A stretch of 64,000 nucleotides of DNA from Streptomyces aquilus (GTDB lineage: Bacteria > Actinomycetota > Actinomycetes > Streptomycetales > Streptomycetaceae): positions 4,774,001 to 4,838,000 of the forward strand of contig NZ_CP034463.1 of the NCBI RefSeq assembly GCF_003955715.1, read 5' to 3'. The notes beneath the pieces are model-generated. The model was not told where the DNA came from and made no database searches. It worked only from the letters and a program-made list of their open reading frames with translations. The translations under genes were made by a program, and so were the position numbers. Positions 42,723 to 50,557 of this stretch are shown in pieces. The first letter of the stretch is position 1. Each line of letters starts with the position of its first letter.

Positions 42723-43841
42723 TCAGACAGCCCCTCGGAATCGCGTCGTCCGATGCACAGGATCCGTATCGATCTTCGGAATCACGTGCTCCCCGATCAG
42801 CCGAATCGTCTGCAACGTCTCCTCCTTCGGCACCCCCACCGGCAACCCGAAGCTCAACTGGTCCGCCCCGGCCTGCTCCCACCGCTTGCACTGCGTGAGC
42901 ACCTCGTCCGGATCCCCGCAGATCAGCAACTCCTCCTCGATCAGCAGCTCCACGAACTCGGGGGTGTACTCGGGCAGCGTCTCGGGCCACACCGGGAACC
43001 CCTCGGGCCGCGGAAACGTGTCGTGGTACCGGAACACCAGCGAGGGCAGATAGTGCAGCCCGCCGTTCACCGCGATCTCGATCGCCTCGTCATGCGTGGG
43101 CGCACAGATCGCGGTCGTCGTCACCATCACGTTGTCGTTGACGAAGTCCCCGACCGGCTCGGCGTTCACGACGGAGTTCTTGTACTGCTCCAGGACCCAC
43201 TCCATGTCGGACACCTTCTGGATGCTGAACCCCAGCACCCCGAGCCCCTTCTTCGCGGCCATGGCGTACGACGGCGGCGACCCGGCCGCGTACCACATCG
43301 CCGGGTGCGACTTCCCGTACGGCTTCGGCAGGACCTTGCGCGGCGGCAGCTGCCAGTGCTTGCCCTGGAAGCCGACGTACTCGTCCTGGAGCCACATCTT
43401 GGGGAACTCGGCGATGGTCTCTTCCCAGATCTCCTTGGTGTAGTTCATGTCGGTCACCCCCGGTATGAACCCGAGGATCTCGTGCGAGCCGGCCCCGCGG
43501 CCGGACCCGAACTCGAAGCGCCCCTCGGAGAGATGGTCGAGCATGGCGACCTTCTCGGCGACCTTCACGGGGTGGTTGACCTGGGCGAGGGGGTTGAAGA
43601 TCCCCGACCCGAGGTGAATCCGCTCGGTGGCGTGCGCCAGATACCCGAGGAAGACATCGTTCGCGGAGAGGTGCGAGTACTCCTCCAGGAAGTGGTGCTC
43701 GGAGGCCCAGGCGTACTTGAAGCCGGACTGGTCCGCCTGGATGACGTACTCGGTCTCCTCCATCAGCGCCTTGTGCTCGGCGAGCGGATCGGTCTCGGCG
43801 CGTTTGCCCACGTATCCCTGTACAAAGAGCCCGAATTCCAC
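42723..43841 (-). CDS. LLM-class flavin/F420-dependent oxidoreductase
   Basis: A 372-residue luciferase-fold oxidoreductase (MEFGLFVQGYVGKRAET at the start; YAWASEHHFLEEYSHLS; LDHLSEGRFEFGSGRGAG). The length and AWASEHHFLEEY wording fit the group with long insertions, often FMN- or F420-dependent. It probably oxidises or reduces a catabolic intermediate. A perfect 23-base palindrome (operator B) lies 46 bases before its start, so it appears to be part of the CTGACG regulon. Confidence 0.88.
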   Translation of the reverse strand: MEFGLFVQGYVGKRAETDPLAEHKALMEETEYVIQADQSGFKYAWASEHHFLEEYSHLSANDVFLGYLAHATERIHLGSGIFNPLAQVNHPVKVAEKVAMLDHLSEGRFEFGSGRGAGSHEILGFIPGVTDMNYTKEIWEETIAEFPKMWLQDEYVGFQGKHWQLPPRKVLPKPYGKSHPAMWYAAGSPPSYAMAAKKGLGVLGFSIQKVSDMEWVLEQYKNSVVNAEPVGDFVNDNVMVTTTAICAPTHDEAIEIAVNGGLHYLPSLVFRYHDTFPRPEGFPVWPETLPEYTPEFVELLIEEELLICGDPDEVLTQCKRWEQAGADQLSFGLPVGVPKEETLQTIRLIGEHVIPKIDTDPVHRTTRFRGAV

Positions 43842-43886
43842 GGCGGTTCACCATCCCAAGACAGGTGGGTCTGCTGAGTGCTACGA

Positions 43887-43932
43887 CTTTCTGACGTACC
43901 GTCAGAAAGGTCAATACCTGACGACCAGTCAG
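43887..43932. promoter_or_regulatory. Palindromic operator B (two sites)
   Basis: CTTTCTGACG and CGTCAGAAAG form a perfect inverted repeat (43887-43909; 10-base arms, 3-base centre). A weaker copy, CTGACGACCAGTCAG, lies at 43918-43932, overlapping the stop codon of the SDR gene. Together they occupy the 87 bases between the SDR stop and the luciferase-like gene start, where a repressor would control the latter. This is the longest palindrome of the CTGACG family in this window. Confidence 0.75.
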
Positions 43933-44699
43933 ACGATGCTGACCCCTGCCAGCCAGCCGCCGTCGATCACGAACGGCTGCCCGGTGATGTACGACGAGTC
44001 CTCGCAGGTCAGGAACAGCGCGAGCCGCGCCACCTCCTCCGGCCGGCCGATCCGCCCGAGCGGCACGAGCTTGCGGTACAGCTGGTCGAGGGCCCGGCTC
44101 ATCCCCTCCACGTCGGCCCCGGGGTCCAGTTGGGCCGGGTTGGACATGGCGGTGTCGATGGCGCCGGGGCACAGGGCGTTGACGCGGATGCCCCGGCCGG
44201 CGAGTTCCAGGGCGGCGACCCGGGTGAGGCCGAGGACGGCGTGCTTGCTGGCGGCGTAGCTGCCGACGGCGGCCATGCCGGTCACGCCCGTGTAGGAGGC
44301 GGTGTTGACGATGGTGCCGCCGTCCTCCATCACCGGCGCGACGGTCTTGATGCCGAGGAAGCAGCCGACCTGGTTGACCCTCACGACCTGCATGAACTCG
44401 TCGAGGGGCGTGTCGACGAGGGAGTTGAAGCGCAGGATGCCGGCGTTGTTGACGAGGCCGTCGACGCGGCCGAAGGCGTTCTTGACGACGCTCACGGCGT
44501 CCCGCCACTGCTCCTCGTCGCCGACGTCGAGATGGACGTACCGCGCCCCGATGTCCCGCGCGAGCGCCTCCCCCGGTTCGTCGAGGACGTCGGCGAGGAC
44601 GACCTCCGCCCCCTCCTCCCGGAACAGCCGCGCCTCCTGCTCGCCCTGTCCGCGTGCCGCGCCGGTGACGATGACGACGCGTCCGTCCAGCTTGCCCAT
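43929..44699 (-). CDS. SDR-family oxidoreductase
   Basis: A 256-residue classical SDR with all catalytic elements: IVTGAARGQGEQEARLF, NNAGIL, the Ser in NTASYTGV, and Tyr/Lys in SYAASKHAV. The wording SYITGQPFVIDGGW at the end is typical. It uses NAD(P) to act on a hydroxyl or ketone. It lies in an operon with the upstream LLM gene, 11 bases away, and the amidohydrolase gene, controlled from operator C. The frame is open far upstream, but the ATG at 44699 with GGAGATGCCGG before it gives the true SDR start. Confidence 0.9.
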   Translation of the reverse strand: MGKLDGRVVIVTGAARGQGEQEARLFREEGAEVVLADVLDEPGEALARDIGARYVHLDVGDEEQWRDAVSVVKNAFGRVDGLVNNAGILRFNSLVDTPLDEFMQVVRVNQVGCFLGIKTVAPVMEDGGTIVNTASYTGVTGMAAVGSYAASKHAVLGLTRVAALELAGRGIRVNALCPGAIDTAMSNPAQLDPGADVEGMSRALDQLYRKLVPLGRIGRPEEVARLALFLTCEDSSYITGQPFVIDGGWLAGVSIV

Positions 44700-44710
44700 C
44701 CGGCATCTCC

Positions 44711-45628
44711 TCAGAGGTGGGGCGCCACTTCGCTGCCGAAGGCCGCCATCTGGTCGGTGAGTTCGGTACGGCCGCGGCTGCGGAACCGCACCTGGATCTG
44801 GTGCACGCCCATCGCGCGATAGGCCCGCAGGGACTCGGCGAGCGCCTCCGGAGAGCCGGTGAGGGTACGGCGTCCGACGTCCCACCCGGGCCGTCCGAGG
44901 TAGAGGGGCTCGACGATGGCGCCGACGGTCAGCGGCGTCTCGATGCCCGCCTCCTCGCGGATCCGCGTCAGTTCGGCGATCTGCGCGGGCAGCCGGTCCC
45001 GCGGATCCCCCTGCGGCAGCCAGCCGTCCCCCTTGAGCGCGGCCCGCCGGACGGCGGCGGGCGAGGACCCGCCGACCCAGAGCGGAACGCGCGGCTGGGC
45101 GGGCCGTGGCCGCTGCCCCAGCCCCTGGAAGTCGTAGAACTTGCCGTGATGCTCGGGAAACTCCTCGGGTCCCAGCGCGGCCCGCAGCGCGTCCACGCAC
45201 TCGTCGAGCAGCGCCCCCCGCTGCCGGAAGTCCAGCCCCAGCACCTCGAACTCCTCCGCCACGTGCCCGGCCCCGACCCCGAGAATCAGCCGCCCGCCGC
45301 TGAGGTGATCGAGGGTGGCGTACTGCTTGGCACTGAGCAGCGGATGCCGCAGCCCGACGACGGCGACATGGCTCAGCAGCCGGATCCGCTCGGTCACGGC
45401 GGCGAGGTGGGCGAGGGTGGCGACGGGGTCGTACCAGACGGTGCTCATCGCGGAGGCGAGCCGGCGCGGGATGGCGACGTGGTCGCAACCGGCGACGTAC
45501 GCGAACCCGGCGCCCTCCGCGGCCCGGGCCACGGCGACGAGATCCTCCGGGCCCGCCCCGGCCTCCCAGGGCTCGGTGTAGATCGTGCTCTGGGACTGGA
45601 CCGGGAGCTGGATGCCGTACTCGATCAC
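44711..45628 (-). CDS. LLM-class F420-dependent oxidoreductase
   Basis: A 305-residue luciferase-like enzyme (YGIQLPVQSQST, AGFAYVAGCDHVAIP, LDHLSGGRLILGVGAGHVAEEF) of the F420-dependent type. The GTG start overlaps the stop of the amidohydrolase gene (GTGA, 45625-45628), and the SDR gene follows after 11 bases, so amidohydrolase, LLM and SDR form one operon. A second luciferase-like gene lies just downstream at 42723. The pathway presumably degrades a cyclic or branched compound. Confidence 0.9.
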   Translation of the reverse strand: MIEYGIQLPVQSQSTIYTEPWEAGAGPEDLVAVARAAEGAGFAYVAGCDHVAIPRRLASAMSTVWYDPVATLAHLAAVTERIRLLSHVAVVGLRHPLLSAKQYATLDHLSGGRLILGVGAGHVAEEFEVLGLDFRQRGALLDECVDALRAALGPEEFPEHHGKFYDFQGLGQRPRPAQPRVPLWVGGSSPAAVRRAALKGDGWLPQGDPRDRLPAQIAELTRIREEAGIETPLTVGAIVEPLYLGRPGWDVGRRTLTGSPEALAESLRAYRAMGVHQIQVRFRSRGRTELTDQMAAFGSEVAPHL

Positions 45629-46866
45629 CGGGGGCCGTCCCACAGTCCGTCGGGGGTGAGCCCGAGCAGGTCGATGGCGTTGCCGCGGACGATGCGTTCG
45701 ATCGCGTCCGGCTCCAGGTGGCCCATCTGGGCCTCGCCGACCTCCCTCGACTTCGGCCAGGTGGAGTCGGAGTGGGGGTAGTCGGTCTCGTAGAGGACGT
45801 TGGCGAGGCCGATCGCGTCGAGGTTCCGGAGGCCGAAGGCGTCGTCGAAGAAGCAGCCGTAGACATGCTCGGCGAAGAGTTCGGAGGGCGGCCGGTGGAC
45901 CTTGTCGGCGACCCCGCCCCAGCCGCGGTTCTCCTCCCAGACGACGTCGGCGCGTTCGAGGATGTAGGGGATCCAGCCGATCTGCCCTTCCGCGTACATC
46001 ACCTTCAGGCCCGGGAAGCGTTCGAACTTGCCGCTCATCAGCCAGTCGACCATCGAGAAACAGCAGTTGGCGAAGGTGATGGTGGAGCCGACGGCGGGCG
46101 GGGCGTCGGCGGAGGTGGAGGGCATCCGGCTGGAGGAGCCGATGTGCATGGCGATGACGGTGCCGGTCTCGTCGCACGCGGCGAGGAAGGGGTCCCAGGC
46201 GTCGGTGTGGACGGAGGGCAGGCCGAGGTGCGGGGGTATCTCGGAGAAGGCGACGGCGCGGACGCCCTTCGCCGCCATGCGGCGGACCTCGGCGGCGGCG
46301 AGTTCGGCGTCCCAGAGGGGGATGAGGGTGAGGGGGATGAGCCGCCCCTGGGCAGCCGGCCCGCACCACTCCTCCACCATCCAGTCGTTGTACGCCTGGA
46401 CGCACAGCAGCCCCAGCTCGTGGTCCGCGGCCTCGGTGAAGGTCTGGCCGCAGAAGCGCGGGAAGGTGGGGAAGCAGAGGGCGGACTGGACGTGGTTGAC
46501 GTCCATGTCGGCGAGGCGGGACGGGACGTCGTACGACCCCTGCCGCATCTGCTCGTACGTGATGATCTCCAGCTTGATCTCGTCCCTGCTGTAGCCGACG
46601 GCGGTGTCGAGGCGGGTGAGCGGGCGGTGCAGGTCCTCGTACACCCACCAGTCGCCGACCGGGCCGTCGGTCCGGCCGGGGGTGCCCATGACCGGCTTGA
46701 ACCGGCCTCCCAGGAAGGTCATTTCCTTCAGCGGGGCGCGGACCACGCGGGGACCGACGTCCAGGTACTTCTTCGGAAGCCGGTTCTGCCAGACGTCGGC
46801 GGGCTCAACGGTGTGGTCGTCGACGGAGATGATCAACGGGAAGGTGTTTCCGGTGGCGGTCTCCAT
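45625..46866 (-). CDS. Amidohydrolase family protein (ACMSD-type)
   Basis: A 413-residue metal-dependent hydrolase/decarboxylase of the amidohydrolase-2 (ACMSD-like) superfamily. The start FPLIISVDDHTVEPADVW, where DDH stands for the usual D-x-H, and the late DYPHSDSTWP (metal-binding Asp/His) are clear; AMHIGSSSR carries the middle His. Such enzymes hydrolyse or decarboxylate ring compounds. The ATG at 46866 is taken over a GTG nine bases upstream; neither has a strong ribosome site. It is first in the amidohydrolase-LLM-SDR operon, with operator C 22-36 bases before its start. Confidence 0.86.
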   Translation of the reverse strand: METATGNTFPLIISVDDHTVEPADVWQNRLPKKYLDVGPRVVRAPLKEMTFLGGRFKPVMGTPGRTDGPVGDWWVYEDLHRPLTRLDTAVGYSRDEIKLEIITYEQMRQGSYDVPSRLADMDVNHVQSALCFPTFPRFCGQTFTEAADHELGLLCVQAYNDWMVEEWCGPAAQGRLIPLTLIPLWDAELAAAEVRRMAAKGVRAVAFSEIPPHLGLPSVHTDAWDPFLAACDETGTVIAMHIGSSSRMPSTSADAPPAVGSTITFANCCFSMVDWLMSGKFERFPGLKVMYAEGQIGWIPYILERADVVWEENRGWGGVADKVHRPPSELFAEHVYGCFFDDAFGLRNLDAIGLANVLYETDYPHSDSTWPKSREVGEAQMGHLEPDAIERIVRGNAIDLLGLTPDGLWDGPR

Positions 46867-46887
46867 GGGGGCCACGGTAGCGCTGAT

Positions 46888-46902
46888 CTGACGACCCGTC
46901 AG
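46888..46902. promoter_or_regulatory. Palindromic operator C (CTGACG-N3-CGTCAG)
   Basis: A perfect repeat CTGACG-ACC-CGTCAG, 22 bases before the amidohydrolase start and 172 bases before the afsR start. It is placed to cover the promoter of the amidohydrolase-LLM-SDR operon. It belongs to the same motif class as operators A, B, D and E. Confidence 0.72.
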
Positions 46903-47073
46903 CTACGGTGACAGCGCCTGGTCATGATGGTTTGTGCGCGGAATTGTGCGGAGGACGCGTGAGGGGCTTGTGATTTACCGCGCGCCTGTCTGTGATCGCC
47001 CCCTCCACGGCTGACGCATCTGCCATGAACAAGGCAAACTGGCGGGGTTGCTCACAGTGTTTAGGGGGACTCG

Positions 47074-50031
47074 ATGGACGGTCTACCGCGGGTGCCTGAG
47101 CAGCGGCGTCCAGGCTCCTCGGCGGAGCCCGGGCCGCCGCTGCGCTTCAGCGTGCTCGGACCGGTGCGCGCCTGGCGCGGCGAGGAGACCCTGGCGATGG
47201 GCTCGCCCCAGCAACGGGCCCTGCTCGCGGCCCTGCTGCTGCGGGAGGGCCGTACGGCCACCGCGGCGGAGTTGATCGACGCCCTGTGGGGGGAGGAGCC
47301 CCCGTCGCAGGCCCTCGCCGCGGTCCGGACGTACGCCTCCCGGCTGCGCAAGGTCCTCGACCCCGGCGTGCTGGTCAGCGACGCGGGCGGCTACGCGATC
47401 CGTTCGCTCGGCGAGGGTGCGCTGGACGTGACGGTGGCGCAGGAGTGGGCGACGGAGGCGGAGAAGGCACGCAGCGCGGGCGACCTGTGCCACGCCCGTG
47501 ACGTGCTCGCCCGCGCCCTGGCGCTGTGGGACGGCGAGGTGCTGGCGGGGGTGCCGGGCCCGTACGCGGCGTCGCAACGGGTCCGCCTGGAGGAATGGCG
47601 TCTCCAACTCCTCGAATCCCGCCTCGACATGGACCTGGAGCAGGGCTGCCACGCGGAGGCGGTCTCGGAACTCACCGCCCTGACGGCCGCCCACCCGCTG
47701 CGGGAACGCCTGCGCGAGCTGCTGATGCTGGCGCTGTACCGCTCCGGCCGCCAGGCCGAGGCCCTCGCCGTGTACGCGGACACGCGGCGCCTGCTCGCGG
47801 ACGAGCTGGGCGTCGACCCGCGGCCGGGCCTGAAGGAGCTCCAGCAGCGCATCCTCCAAGCGGACCCGGGCCTCGCGGAACCCTCGTCGCCGCGCTCGGA
47901 GCCCGCCGCGACCCCGGTCCGTCCCGCCCAGCTCCCGGCGACGGTCCCGGACTTCACGGGCCGCGCGTCCTTCGTGGCCGAGCTGGGCGAGGTCCTGGCC
48001 TCCTCCGAGGGCCGGGTGATGGCGGTGTCGGCGCTGGCGGGCATCGGCGGCGTGGGCAAGACGACCCTCGCCGTCCATGTCGCCCACCAGGCCCGCTCGG
48101 CCTTCCCCGACGGCCAGTTGTACGTCGACCTCCAGGGCGCGGGGCAGCGGGCGGCCGAACCGGAGACGGTCCTGGGCGCGTTCCTGCGGGCGCTCGGCAC
48201 CGCGGACTCGGCGATCCCGGACTCGCTGGAGGAGCGGGCGGCGCTGTACCGCTCGGTGCTGGACGGCCGACGGGTGCTGGTCCTGCTGGACAACGCGCGG
48301 GACGCGGCGCAGGTCCGCCCCCTGCTGCCCGGCACGGAGGGCTGCGCGGCGCTGGTGACGTCGCGGGTCCGGATGGTGGACCTGGCCGGCGCGCACCTGG
48401 TGGACCTGGACGTGATGTCCCCCGACGAGGCGCTCCAGCTCTTCACGCGGATCGTGGGCGAGGAACGCGTGGCCTCCGAGCGCGAGGCGGCCCTGGACGT
48501 GGTGGCGGCCTGCGGCTTCCTCCCCCTGGCGATCCGCATCGCGGCCTCGCGCCTGGCCGCCCGGCGCACCTGGACGGTCTCGGTCCTGGCGGCGAAGCTC
48601 GCGGACGAACGCCGCCGCCTGGACGAACTCCAGGCCGGCGACCTGGCGGTCAAGGCCACCTTCGAACTCGGCTACGGCCAACTGGAACCGGCCCAGGCCC
48701 GCGCGTTCCGCCTCCTGGGCCTGGCGGACGGCCCGGACATCTCCCTCGCGGCGGCGGCGGCGATGCTGAACCTGGACATCGAGGACACCGAGGACGTCCT
48801 GGAGTCCCTGGTGGACACGTCCCTCCTGGAATCAGCGGCCCCCGGCCGCTACCGCTTCCACGACCTGGTACGCCTCTACGCGCGTGCGTGCGCGGAACGG
48901 GACGAGTGGCCGCCGGAGGAGCGGGGAGCGGCGCTCTCCCGGTTGCTGGACTTCTATCTGGCGACGGTCGGCGGGGTGTACCTGATCGAGCGGCCCGGGG
49001 ACCGGCTGGTGGCTCACCTGGAGCAGGCGGCGTATCCGGGGCTGGTGTTCTCGGACCGGCACACGGCGCAGGACTGGCTGTACGCGGAGGCGGTGCCCCT
49101 GCTCGCCTGCATACGGCAGTCCGCGCAGGCCGGTTCGCTGCGGCGGGCCGTCGACGTCCTGTGGGCCGCCGTCGACCTGGCCGAGTCCGGGACCAACTCC
49201 AAGGAGTACGAGGCGGTCGCGGCCCTGCTGCGGGAGGTCGCCCAGGAATCCGGCGACACCCGGACCGAGGCCCGCGCCTCGGTGGCGCTCGCCTTCGTCC
49301 ACCAGCACTCGGACAGCAGGTTCGACCTCGCCTCCCGGGAGGCGGAGCGCGCCGCCGAGCTGGCACGCGAGGCCGAGGACCCGCTCACCGGCTGCTGGGC
49401 CGCGAACATCGGCGGCGTCATCGCCCTCTACCAGAACCGCAACGAAGAGGGCATGGCGTACTTCACCCATGCCATCGAGAGCTTCCGGGCCCTCGGCGAC
49501 CGCCCCGGCGAGGCCAGCGCCCTGTGCAACCTCTCCCGCATCCATCTGGCCACCGGGCGGACGGAGAGCGCGGTCGAACTCGCGCAGCAGGGCACGGCGA
49601 TGTACGACGACATGGACCACGCCTTCAAGGGCGCCAACGGCCGGTACGCCCTGGGCCTCGCCCTCACCCAGAGCGGCAGGCTCGCCGAGGCGACCGAGTG
49701 CCTCCAGCAGGCCCTGCGGGTGTTCCGCGACAGCCGCCAGCGCCTGTGGGAGGGCATGACCCTGTTCCGGCTCGCCGAGCTCGACCTCGCGGCCCGGCGC
49801 CCCGCGCAGGCGGCGGCCCACGCGGAGACGGCGCTCAGCCTGCTGCGCGGCATCGGCGGCGACTGGCGGCACGGCAACGTCCTGACGGTGCTCGGCCGGG
49901 CCCTCGCCGGGATCGGGCAGCTCGGCCGGGCCCAGGTGTGCTGGCGGGAGGCCCTGGAGATCTTCGACGCGTTGGGGTCCGCGGAGGCGGACGAGGTCCG
50001 GAGCCTGCTGCACCCGAGCGCGGTCGCCTGA
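47074..50031 (+). CDS. afsR: AfsR, SARP-family global regulator of secondary metabolism
   Basis: A 985-residue protein whose order and wording match AfsR of S. coelicolor (about 990 residues). The winged-helix SARP/BTAD part spans about residues 25-275 (LRFSVLGPVRAWRG, then DALWGEEPPSQALAAVRTYA), the NB-ARC ATPase about 290-600 with Walker A GIGGVGKTTLA near residue 325, and TPR-like repeats fill the C-terminal third. AfsR is phosphorylated by AfsK and switches on the small gene afsS, raising antibiotic production. Both partners are here: afsS 240 bases downstream, afsK 4.7 kb further on. AGGGGG precedes the ATG. Confidence 0.95.
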   Translation: MDGLPRVPEQRRPGSSAEPGPPLRFSVLGPVRAWRGEETLAMGSPQQRALLAALLLREGRTATAAELIDALWGEEPPSQALAAVRTYASRLRKVLDPGVLVSDAGGYAIRSLGEGALDVTVAQEWATEAEKARSAGDLCHARDVLARALALWDGEVLAGVPGPYAASQRVRLEEWRLQLLESRLDMDLEQGCHAEAVSELTALTAAHPLRERLRELLMLALYRSGRQAEALAVYADTRRLLADELGVDPRPGLKELQQRILQADPGLAEPSSPRSEPAATPVRPAQLPATVPDFTGRASFVAELGEVLASSEGRVMAVSALAGIGGVGKTTLAVHVAHQARSAFPDGQLYVDLQGAGQRAAEPETVLGAFLRALGTADSAIPDSLEERAALYRSVLDGRRVLVLLDNARDAAQVRPLLPGTEGCAALVTSRVRMVDLAGAHLVDLDVMSPDEALQLFTRIVGEERVASEREAALDVVAACGFLPLAIRIAASRLAARRTWTVSVLAAKLADERRRLDELQAGDLAVKATFELGYGQLEPAQARAFRLLGLADGPDISLAAAAAMLNLDIEDTEDVLESLVDTSLLESAAPGRYRFHDLVRLYARACAERDEWPPEERGAALSRLLDFYLATVGGVYLIERPGDRLVAHLEQAAYPGLVFSDRHTAQDWLYAEAVPLLACIRQSAQAGSLRRAVDVLWAAVDLAESGTNSKEYEAVAALLREVAQESGDTRTEARASVALAFVHQHSDSRFDLASREAERAAELAREAEDPLTGCWAANIGGVIALYQNRNEEGMAYFTHAIESFRALGDRPGEASALCNLSRIHLATGRTESAVELAQQGTAMYDDMDHAFKGANGRYALGLALTQSGRLAEATECLQQALRVFRDSRQRLWEGMTLFRLAELDLAARRPAQAAAHAETALSLLRGIGGDWRHGNVLTVLGRALAGIGQLGRAQVCWREALEIFDALGSAEADEVRSLLHPSAVA

Positions 50032-50078
50032 GCCGACCGGTCCTGACCACCCGGCCCGCCCTGACCGGCGAGAACACG

Positions 50079-50100
50079 CGTTCATCATTCGTTTATCGCC
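50079..50100 (+). promoter_or_regulatory. 11-base direct repeat, probable AfsR/PhoP site of afsS
   Basis: CGTTCATCATT and CGTTTATCGCC stand head to tail with an 11-base period, so GTTCATC and GTTTATC recur once per helical turn. SARP proteins and PhoP bind such direct repeats. It lies between afsR and afsS, where AfsR is known to act on afsS in S. coelicolor. A TAGGGT, the usual -10 type, is about 70 bases further on; the -10 belonging to this site is not certain. Confidence 0.6.
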
Positions 50101-50189
50101 ACCCGGCACGCTCTGCTGTGTCGAGCCGTCGCGTCGGGGGGCAGACGGAGCGACGACGGGCCGGGCCTCTAGGGTGAACCGGCCCAGCT

Positions 50190-50229
50190 GATCCGCCCGG
50201 CAACCCTCGGGGGAGTTGCCGGGCGGATC
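50190..50229 (+). other. Long perfect hairpin in the afsS leader
   Basis: GATCCGCCCGGCAAC and GTTGCCGGGCGGATC are perfect 15-base arms around the loop CCTCGGGGGA. It ends 41 bases before the afsS start. It could be an attenuator, an mRNA-stabilising 5' stem, or the terminator of afsR transcripts; no T-run follows. Confidence 0.75.
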
Positions 50230-50270
50230 CAGCCCATCCATCGCACCACACTGTCAGGGGAGCCAGCGAC

Positions 50271-50468
50271 ATGAGCGACGAGACCACCACGGACAACGTG
50301 CACGCCACGGGCGAGCCGACCGGCGACGCGACGACCGACAACGTCCACGCCACCACCGAGCCCGTCACCGTCAAGAACGTGCACGCCACCAGCGACCCGC
50401 TCAAGCTGAGCGAGGGCACGGGCGAGGACACGACGGACAACGTGCACGCCACGGACAACCCGGCCTGA
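50271..50468 (+). CDS. afsS: AfsS-like small repeat protein
   Basis: A 65-residue peptide made of repeats: the core NVHAT occurs four times (TTDNVHATGEP, TTDNVHATTEP, VKNVHATSDP, TTDNVHATDNP). S. coelicolor AfsS is similarly short, with repeats around a DNHMP core; here the same position reads DNVHAT, so repeat content differs while size, acidity and location agree. AfsS is the output of AfsR in antibiotic regulation; its molecular action is unsettled. AGGGGAG lies eight bases before the ATG. The peptide is rich in Thr/Asp and has no hydrophobic core, suggesting disorder. Confidence 0.85.
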   Translation: MSDETTTDNVHATGEPTGDATTDNVHATTEPVTVKNVHATSDPLKLSEGTGEDTTDNVHATDNPA

Positions 50469-50557
50469 CCCACACGAACCTTTTCCCGCACGGGGATCGG
50501 CCGCGGCGGCGCGGAGGGGGAGCCGCCGCGGCCGAGGCATGTCCGGGGGCGGCCCCG

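Noticed and set aside
47083..48681. A 532-codon minus-strand frame opposite afsR
   Set aside because: Antisense shadow of a gene with clear AfsR domains on the plus strand.
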